64,000 bases of DNA, from NCBI GenBank assembly GCA_017613735.1, contig JAGADF010000009.1, positions 1 through 64,000 on the forward strand, written 5' to 3'. Positions 59,532 to 64,000 of this stretch are shown here, one piece after another (position 1 is the stretch's first letter; every line of letters starts with the position of its first letter). The stretch comes from Clostridia bacterium (GTDB lineage Bacteria; Bacillota; Clostridia; Oscillospirales; Acutalibacteraceae). The notes under the pieces are model-generated. The model worked only from the letters and a program-made list of their open reading frames with translations, was not told the origin of the DNA and did not search any database. The position numbers were made by a program, and so were the translations under genes.

Positions 59532-59615
59532 TGCTGGTGACCGGACTTGAACCGGTACGGTGTTGCCACCGAGGGATTTTAAGTCCCTTGCGTCTGCCGA
59601 TTTCGCCACACCAGC
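59532..59615 (-). tRNA. tRNA-Leu (TAA)
   Basis: 84 nt with the long variable arm of class II tRNAs. Acceptor GCTGGTG/CACCAGC, anticodon stem AGGGA/TCCCT with loop CTTAAAA (anticodon TAA), variable arm CGGTGGCAACACCG, T arm ACCGG-TTCAAGT-CCGGT. CCA is not encoded. Confidence 0.95.
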
Positions 59616-59631
59616 GCGAATGTGCTTTCAT

Positions 59632-59660
59632 ATTATATTAAAACGCCCGAAAAAAGTCAA
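59632..59660 (-). promoter_or_regulatory. Promoter of tRNA-Leu
   Basis: Minus strand TTGACT (complement of 59655-59660), 17-nt spacer, TATAAT (complement of 59632-59637). Confidence 0.8.
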
Positions 59661-59772
59661 CCTTAAAAGTTCATTATTTATGATTTTTAGCGTTAAATAT
59701 TGAAATTTCAGGCGAAAGGGAGTAATATGAAATTCGGAAAAGGATTCTGATTATTTGACGGAAGGTGAAATA

Positions 59773-60765
59773 ATGTATAACCCTAACGAATACAGATATG
59801 AAGGCAACGAATACCGTCCCTGCGGTAAAAGCGGATTGAAGATTTTTCCCGTTTCGCTCGGACTCTGGCATAATTTCGGCTCTTTTGATAATTTCGAAAA
59901 TATGCGCGAAATGGTCTTTGCCGCGTTTGACAGCGGTATAACCCATTTCGACCTTGCCAATAACTACGGTCCCGTTCCCGGCTCCGCGGAAGAGAATTTC
60001 GGTAAAATTCTCAATCAGGATTTGTCCGCATACAGAAATGAGATTGTTGTCAGCACCAAAGCGGGCTACAGAATGTGGGACGGCCCCTACGGCGACGGCG
60101 GAAGCCGTAAGTATCTTCTTTCCTCGCTTGACGACAGCCTCAAAAGGCTTAACCTTGATTATGTTGATATTTTCTATCATCACAGGATGGACAAGTCCGT
60201 TCCTGTCGAAGAAAGTATGATGGCTCTTGCCGACGCGGTAAAAAGCGGCAAGGCTCTTTACGCGGGAATCTCAAATTATGACGCGCCGACAACCGCCCGC
60301 GCGGCAGAAATTCTTGACGAGCTTAAATGCCCCTACGTTCTCAATCAGGTTCGCCTTTCGATTTTTGACCGTAAAATGGAGGACAACGGCGCTCTCGCTT
60401 CTTCTTATGAACACGGTTTCGGAGTAATTTGCTTCAGTCCTCTCGCTCAGGGAATGCTTACCGACAAGTATCTTCACGGTATCCCCGCGAACAGCCGTGC
60501 CGCAGGCAGAAGCGCGTTCCTTAATCCCGAGGATCTGACGCCCGAAAGACTCGACAAAATCAGGCGTCTTAACGAAATCGCGCTCGAAAGGGGACAGATG
60601 CTTTCCCAGATGGCTCTTGCGTGGCTGCTTAATAAAAAAGAGGTTACGAGCGTTCTTGTCGGCGCGTCCGACCCCGAACAGATTAAGGAAAATATCGGCG
60701 CGGTCAACAATACGAGTTTTACCGAGGATGAGCTTAAGCAGATAGACGAGGTTTCCCGTGTTTAG
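59773..60765 (+). CDS. Aldo/keto reductase (YghZ-like)
   Basis: 330 residues, NADPH-dependent (beta/alpha)8 enzyme. Tetrad residues are in FDLANNYG (Asp, Tyr), STKAGY (Lys) and IFYHHRMD (His). GPVPGSAEENFG, MWDGPYGDGGSRKYLLSSLD and PLAQGMLTDKYLHGIP match the YghZ group, which reduces L-glyceraldehyde 3-phosphate and other small aldehydes. The start is ATG 59773 (GGAAGGTG upstream) and not a codon 18 bases before. It is a single-gene unit; no clear terminator follows. Confidence 0.92.
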   Translation: MYNPNEYRYEGNEYRPCGKSGLKIFPVSLGLWHNFGSFDNFENMREMVFAAFDSGITHFDLANNYGPVPGSAEENFGKILNQDLSAYRNEIVVSTKAGYRMWDGPYGDGGSRKYLLSSLDDSLKRLNLDYVDIFYHHRMDKSVPVEESMMALADAVKSGKALYAGISNYDAPTTARAAEILDELKCPYVLNQVRLSIFDRKMEDNGALASSYEHGFGVICFSPLAQGMLTDKYLHGIPANSRAAGRSAFLNPEDLTPERLDKIRRLNEIALERGQMLSQMALAWLLNKKEVTSVLVGASDPEQIKENIGAVNNTSFTEDELKQIDEVSRV

Positions 60766-60791
60766 TACTCTTTGGTAACATTTATTTCATA

Positions 60792-60820
60792 TTGATTAAT
60801 AAATTGATGTGTGATAAAAT
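60792..60820 (+). promoter_or_regulatory. Promoter for low-complexity lipoprotein
   Basis: TTGATT (60792-60797), 17-nt spacer, TAAAAT (60815-60820). It rules out an in-frame upstream start at 60811. Confidence 0.75.
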
Positions 60821-60855
60821 ACTCTTGTGAATATTTCTTTTTTAGGAGATGTACC

Positions 60856-61428
60856 ATGAACGCAAATAAAAAAAGAGTAATTGCGGTTATTTGTCTTCTT
60901 GTCTTTATTGTAGGTATCTTTGTCGCCTGCAAGAAAAACGAGGACGAAACCCTTGTTTCGGTTTCGACTGACGAAAACGGCTCGCTTTATTATACAGACC
61001 CCACCCGTGAGGCAGACGGTATTACATACGGCGGAGAAACCCATTTTGTAAAGCCCGACGAAACAAATAAGAACGGCGAATATAAAATCGGCGACGTCAC
61101 CTCCGCTCCTTACACCACCGACAGAGACGGTAATTTGGCTCCCGTAACTACGGAGCCGAGCACAACCGCTCCCGCGGACAATACCACAACAACCTCCGGC
61201 GGTAACAACGGCGGTAACAACGGCGGAAATAACGGCGGAAATAATGGCGGTAACGGCGGTTCTTCGGGTACCTCTACAACCGCAGGCGGTAACAACGATA
61301 CGTCAACAACCTCCGGCGGCTCTTCCGACCAGCCGACTCAGACTACCGAGGAGCCCTCATACGCGGGCATTGACGACGTTGTTGACGATAACAACCTCAA
61401 CAATGACGGCGTTATCGAAGCGTGGTAA
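60856..61428 (+). CDS. Lipoprotein with Thr/Gly/Asn-rich spacer
   Basis: 190 residues. A signal peptide with lipobox FVAC (Cys near residue 25) implies an outer-face membrane anchor. Then follow a short folded part (about 30-88) and a long low-complexity stretch: Thr-rich, then (NNGG)n, then Thr/Ser/Gly-rich up to residue 170. The tail (GIDDVVDDNNLNNDGVIEAW) is acidic. Such spacers usually hold a domain away from the membrane through the cell wall. I do not recognise a family. AGGAG precedes ATG. Confidence 0.8.
   Translation: MNANKKRVIAVICLLVFIVGIFVACKKNEDETLVSVSTDENGSLYYTDPTREADGITYGGETHFVKPDETNKNGEYKIGDVTSAPYTTDRDGNLAPVTTEPSTTAPADNTTTTSGGNNGGNNGGNNGGNNGGNGGSSGTSTTAGGNNDTSTTSGGSSDQPTQTTEEPSYAGIDDVVDDNNLNNDGVIEAW
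61198..61260 (+). repeat. 12-bp repeats encoding (GGNN)n
   Basis: Units of GGC-GGT/GGA-AAC/AAT-AAC, about five in a row, with synonymous changes between units. Likely to vary in number between strains. Confidence 0.85.
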
Positions 61429-61460
61429 GTAAAAATACTTTACAAAATAGAAATTTTCTA

Positions 61461-61489
61461 TTGACAAAGTAATAATTATTTAGTATAAT
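61461..61489 (+). promoter_or_regulatory. Consensus promoter for ylxM-ffh operon
   Basis: TTGACA (61461-61466), 17-nt spacer, TATAAT (61484-61489): a perfect sigma-A consensus. Confidence 0.9.
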
Positions 61490-61493
61490 ATCG

Positions 61494-61529
61494 CCCTGTA
61501 AAGTGATTTGCTTTACAGGGTATTTTTTT
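61494..61529 (+). terminator. Terminator-like hairpin in the ylxM leader
   Basis: CCCTGTAAAG (61494-61503) and CTTTACAGGG (61511-61520) form a perfect 10-bp stem followed by TATTTTTTT. It can end the lipoprotein transcript, but it also lies at the expected +1 (about 61496) of the ylxM promoter. Confidence 0.8.
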
Positions 61530-61548
61530 GAAAGGAGGAGGATTTGTT

Positions 61549-61911
61549 ATGGCAAAAAACCTTGAGGTTGTTCTTTTGCTCGATTTTTACGGCGATATGC
61601 TCACCGTTAAGCAGAAGGATTTTTTAGGTTATTACTATAACGACGATCTTTCCCTTTCCGAAATTGCCGAAAACGAAGGCATTACCCGTCAGGGCGTCCG
61701 CGACGCCATTAAAAGGGCGGAGGGGCAGCTTTTCGAAATGGAAGAGCGGCTCGGTCTTGCCAAAAGATTTGAACAGGTCCGTCAGGGACTTGAGGAAATC
61801 GAAAACGCGGCTGAGGTTATCAATAAGGTTAATCTCAACGGCGCTCAGTCAAGAGATATAAACGACAGCATTGTTAAAATAAAGTCCACCGTTTCGTCTT
61901 TAATGGAGTAA
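61549..61911 (+). CDS. ylxM: YlxM, SRP-associated DNA-binding-like protein
   Basis: 120 residues. Helix-turn-helix of the sigma-70 region 4 type: LLLDFYGDMLTVKQKDFLGYYYNDDLSLSEIAENEGITRQGVRDAIKRAE, then a coiled helix. In streptococci YlxM binds the signal recognition particle. The start is the ATG 7 bases after the AAAGGAGGAGG site. ffh begins 3 bases after its stop, the usual gene order in Bacillota. Confidence 0.95.
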   Translation: MAKNLEVVLLLDFYGDMLTVKQKDFLGYYYNDDLSLSEIAENEGITRQGVRDAIKRAEGQLFEMEERLGLAKRFEQVRQGLEEIENAAEVINKVNLNGAQSRDINDSIVKIKSTVSSLME

Positions 61912-61914
61912 GTT

Positions 61915-63261
61915 ATGGCATTTGAAGGTCTTTCAGACAGACTTGAAGCGACGTTTAAACGGCTTCGCTCAAAGGGTTCGCTCAATGAGGCGGACGTCAA
62001 GGAAGCGATGCGCGATGTACGCCTTGCTTTGCTTGAGGCGGACGTCAACTATAAGGTCGCCAAGGATTTCACCCAGAGAGTGACCGAAAGGGCGATAGGC
62101 GCCAAGGTTATGGAAAGCCTGACACCCGCCCAGATGGTCGTTAAAATAGTAAATGAAGAGTTAACCGAGCTTATGGGCGGCACTCAGTCAAGGCTTACGA
62201 GCGCCCCTCATCCGCCGACAGTCGTTATGATGTGCGGCCTTCAGGGTTCCGGTAAAACGACTCATTGCGCTAAAATCGCCAAAAAGTTAAAATCCGAAAA
62301 TCACCGTCCTCTTCTCGTTGCGTGCGACATTTACCGTCCCGCCGCAATTAAACAGTTACAGGTTGTCGGCGAACAGGTCGGAGTTCCCGTTTTTGAAATG
62401 GGCACCGAAAACCCCGTCACAATAGCGAAAGAGGCCGTAAAGCTCGCTAAGGACCACGGCTACGATTACGTATTTCTTGATACGGCAGGCCGTCTTCACA
62501 TTGACGAAGAGCTGATGAACGAGCTTAAGAATATTAAATCCGAAGTCAAGCCGCACGAGATTTTGCTCGTTGTCGACGCCATGCTCGGTCAGGACGCGGT
62601 TACAGTCGCTTCCGCATTTAACGAGGCGCTGGGAATAGACGGTCTTGTTCTTACAAAGCTCGACGGCGATACAAGAGGCGGCGCGGCGCTTTCCGCAAGG
62701 GCGGTCACGGGCAAGCCCATCAAATTCGTCGGTACGGGCGAAAAGCTTGATGAACTTGACTATTTCTATCCCGACCGGATGGCTTCAAGAATACTCGGCA
62801 TGGGCGACGTGCTTTCGCTTATCGAAAAAGCGGAGCAGACTCTTGACGAGAAAAAGGCTCTTGAGCTTGAAGAAAAGCTTCGCAAAAACAAGTTCGATTT
62901 AAACGACTGGCTTGAACAGATTCAGCAGGTTCGTAAAATGGGCTCGATGAAGGATATTCTCGGTATGCTTCCCGGAATGGGCAAAATGAAGGACGTCGAC
63001 ATCGACGAAAAGCAGTTTGACCGTATTCAGGCTATAATTCTTTCGATGACGCCCAAGGAGAGGTCGAATCCCGATATAATCAATCCTTCCCGTAAAAGAA
63101 GAATTGCCGCAGGCTGCGGTATGCAGGTTGAGGACGTCAACCGCCTTCTTTCACAGTTCCGTCAGATGCAGAAGGTCTTTAAACAGCTTAACGGAAAGGG
63201 CGGCAAACGCCTTATGAAGCGTATGAAGGGCTTCGGCGGAATGAACGGATTCCCGATGTAA
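61915..63261 (+). CDS. ffh: Signal recognition particle protein Ffh
   Basis: 448 residues. SRP GTPase that brings nascent membrane proteins to the translocon. N domain (1-95), G domain with G1 GLQGSGKTT at residues 108-116, DTAGRLHIDEELM, TKLDGDTRGGAALS, and the Met-rich M domain (about 325-448, MGSMKDILGMLPGMGKMK ... MKGFGGMNGFPM). GGAG lies at the end of ylxM. No SRP RNA gene is seen in the window. Confidence 0.97.
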   Translation: MAFEGLSDRLEATFKRLRSKGSLNEADVKEAMRDVRLALLEADVNYKVAKDFTQRVTERAIGAKVMESLTPAQMVVKIVNEELTELMGGTQSRLTSAPHPPTVVMMCGLQGSGKTTHCAKIAKKLKSENHRPLLVACDIYRPAAIKQLQVVGEQVGVPVFEMGTENPVTIAKEAVKLAKDHGYDYVFLDTAGRLHIDEELMNELKNIKSEVKPHEILLVVDAMLGQDAVTVASAFNEALGIDGLVLTKLDGDTRGGAALSARAVTGKPIKFVGTGEKLDELDYFYPDRMASRILGMGDVLSLIEKAEQTLDEKKALELEEKLRKNKFDLNDWLEQIQQVRKMGSMKDILGMLPGMGKMKDVDIDEKQFDRIQAIILSMTPKERSNPDIINPSRKRRIAAGCGMQVEDVNRLLSQFRQMQKVFKQLNGKGGKRLMKRMKGFGGMNGFPM

Positions 63262-63331
63262 AAAGTTTATTCTACACATCGTTTCTTGTGTTTAATAATA
63301 AAATCTATATAAATTTTTGGAGGAACAAAAA

Positions 63332-63568
63332 ATGGCAGTTAAAATTCGTCTTCGCCGTATGGGCGCAAAGAAGGCACCTTTCTATCGCGTAGTCGTTGCC
63401 GACTCACGCTATCCCAGAGACGGCCGCTTCATTGAGGAAATCGGTTATTACGATCCTATGAAGAAGCCTGCTGAGATTAAGATTGATATGGAAAAGGCTG
63501 AAAAGTGGATTAAGAACGGCGCTCAGCCGACTGACACTGTTAAGGCTCTTCTTGCCAAGAACAAATAA
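63332..63568 (+). CDS. rpsP: Ribosomal protein bS16
   Basis: 78 residues, complete. [42 protein letters not shown] is the standard bS16 start. It belongs to the small ribosomal subunit. The ATG follows GGAGG; a TTG at 63317 upstream is not a likely start. Codon choice is that of a highly expressed gene. Confidence 0.97.
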   Translation: MAVKIRLRRMGAKKAPFYRVVVADSRYPRDGRFIEEIGYYDPMKKPAEIKIDMEKAEKWIKNGAQPTDTVKALLAKNK

Positions 63569-63583
63569 TCGGAGGCAGAATAC

Positions 63584-63817
63584 ATGAAAGAGCTTCTTGT
63601 CGAGATTGCAAAGGGACTTGTTGAAAATCCCGATGCGGTCAATGTAACTGTTGACGAAATTGACGAAAGAGGCATTATTGTTTATCATCTTCACGTCGCT
63701 GAGGACGATATGAGCAGGGTTATCGGTAAACACGGCAGAATTGCAAAGGCAATCCGCAGCGTTATCAAAGCCCGTGCGGTCAAGGATAATGTCCGCGTTC
63801 AGGTCGACATTGATTAA
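63584..63817 (+). CDS. khpA: KH-domain RNA-binding protein KhpA
   Basis: 77 residues with one KH domain and the GKHG-type loop (VIGKHGRIAKAIRSVIKA). Relatives (YlqC/KhpA) bind RNA and, with KhpB, influence cell division and elongation. GGAGG precedes ATG. It lies between rpsP and rimM, as in most Bacillota. Confidence 0.95.
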   Translation: MKELLVEIAKGLVENPDAVNVTVDEIDERGIIVYHLHVAEDDMSRVIGKHGRIAKAIRSVIKARAVKDNVRVQVDID

Positions 63818-63825
63818 CTTTAAGG

Positions 63826-63853
63826 TTTAAGGGTGCTCAACGGCACCCTTAAA
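63826..63853 (+). other. Intercistronic hairpin before rimM
   Basis: TTTAAGGGTGC (63826-63836) pairs perfectly with GCACCCTTAAA (63843-63853). There is no T tract, so it is more likely an mRNA processing or stability element than a terminator. Confidence 0.65.
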
Positions 63854-63870
63854 TGCTTTACGGAGTAATT

Positions 63871-64000
63871 ATGAAAAAGCAGTTTCTCGAAGTAGGTCAG
63901 ATAGTTTCCACCCACGGTATCAAGGGCGAAATAAGATTAAATCCCTGGTGCGACAGTCCCGCATTCTTAAAGCAGTTCAGAACGCTTTATTTTGACAACG
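63871..64000 (+). CDS. rimM: Ribosome maturation factor RimM (5' part, cut by window end)
   Basis: The first 43 codons are present. FLEVGQIVSTHGIKGEIRLNPW matches the start of RimM, which helps 30S head assembly near uS19 and bS16. CGGAG precedes ATG. The rest lies beyond the window; trmD and rplS would be expected next. Confidence 0.93.
   Translation, partial: MKKQFLEVGQIVSTHGIKGEIRLNPWCDSPAFLKQFRTLYFDN

Noticed and set aside
61110..61295. Pro/Leu/Val-rich minus-strand frame
   Set aside because: It is the reverse of the simple GGNN-coding repeat.

Overview
The window reads as ordinary chromosome of an anaerobic, low-to-mid GC Bacillota, most likely class Clostridia and of gut type. The pointers are strong AGGAGG-type ribosome sites, many sigma-A promoters with 17-nt spacers, a Bacillus/Clostridium-type LexA box, ireB (DUF965), ylmC, the ylxM-ffh-rpsP-khpA-rimM translation/secretion block at the right end, and a wealth of intracellular carbohydrate enzymes. 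No rRNA, CRISPR array, transposase or integrase is visible. The species cannot be named from the sequence.

Layout. 1-594: gene-free DNA with a repeated 74-bp element. 595-3483: MATE exporter and GH29 alpha-fucosidase. 3527-16201: a peptide-use region, with M32 carboxypeptidase, a frameshifted membrane-anchored protein, M3 oligopeptidase, and an Opp-type ABC importer (lipoprotein, two permeases, two ATPases). The lipoprotein and one permease both carry large insertions. 16250-17638: folA-thyA. 17785-22060: small conserved genes, an SDR dehydrogenase, an Sfp-type phosphopantetheinyl transferase overlapping a GH28 gene, a LexA-controlled small gene and tRNA-Pro. 22208-28185: carboxylesterase, then a GH43-like/MFS/leucine-rich-repeat operon. 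28296-33771: orphan hypB, lacZ and a secreted protein with 63-bp cell-wall-type repeats. 33840-37929: leftward operon of an orphan peptide-binding lipoprotein, VanZ, DUF1015 and a PHP phosphatase. 38112-45223: rmuC, two convergent GH3 enzymes (one with reversed domain order) and ireB. 45306-49366: HAD phosphatase, rarA, dCMP deaminase, GH27, ylmC. 49449-54369: nnr, small lipoprotein, YjjG-like HAD and a zinc-ribbon membrane protein. 54640-57670: leftward glpA-like/glpB-like/DUF1667 operon. 57671-59615: a visibly A+T-rich zinc-ribbon/nuclease gene beside tRNA-Leu, a partial tRNA copy and hairpin repeats. 59773-64000: aldo/keto reductase, low-complexity lipoprotein, then ylxM-ffh-rpsP-khpA-rimM (cut by the window end).

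How it fits together. All seven glycoside hydrolases (GH29, GH28, GH43-like, GH2, two GH3, GH27) lack signal peptides, so they probably trim oligosaccharides after import. The peptidases and the Opp system do the same for peptides. Regulation is unusually legible: most transcription units have a near-consensus promoter and end in a clear hairpin-plus-T terminator. The best candidates for something new are the paired insertions in the Opp lipoprotein and permease, the zinc-ribbon/nuclease gene beside the disturbed tRNA-Leu locus, the LexA-controlled 77-residue protein, the ylmC leader that hides its ribosome site, and the divergent promoter pair sharing one palindromic -35 box.
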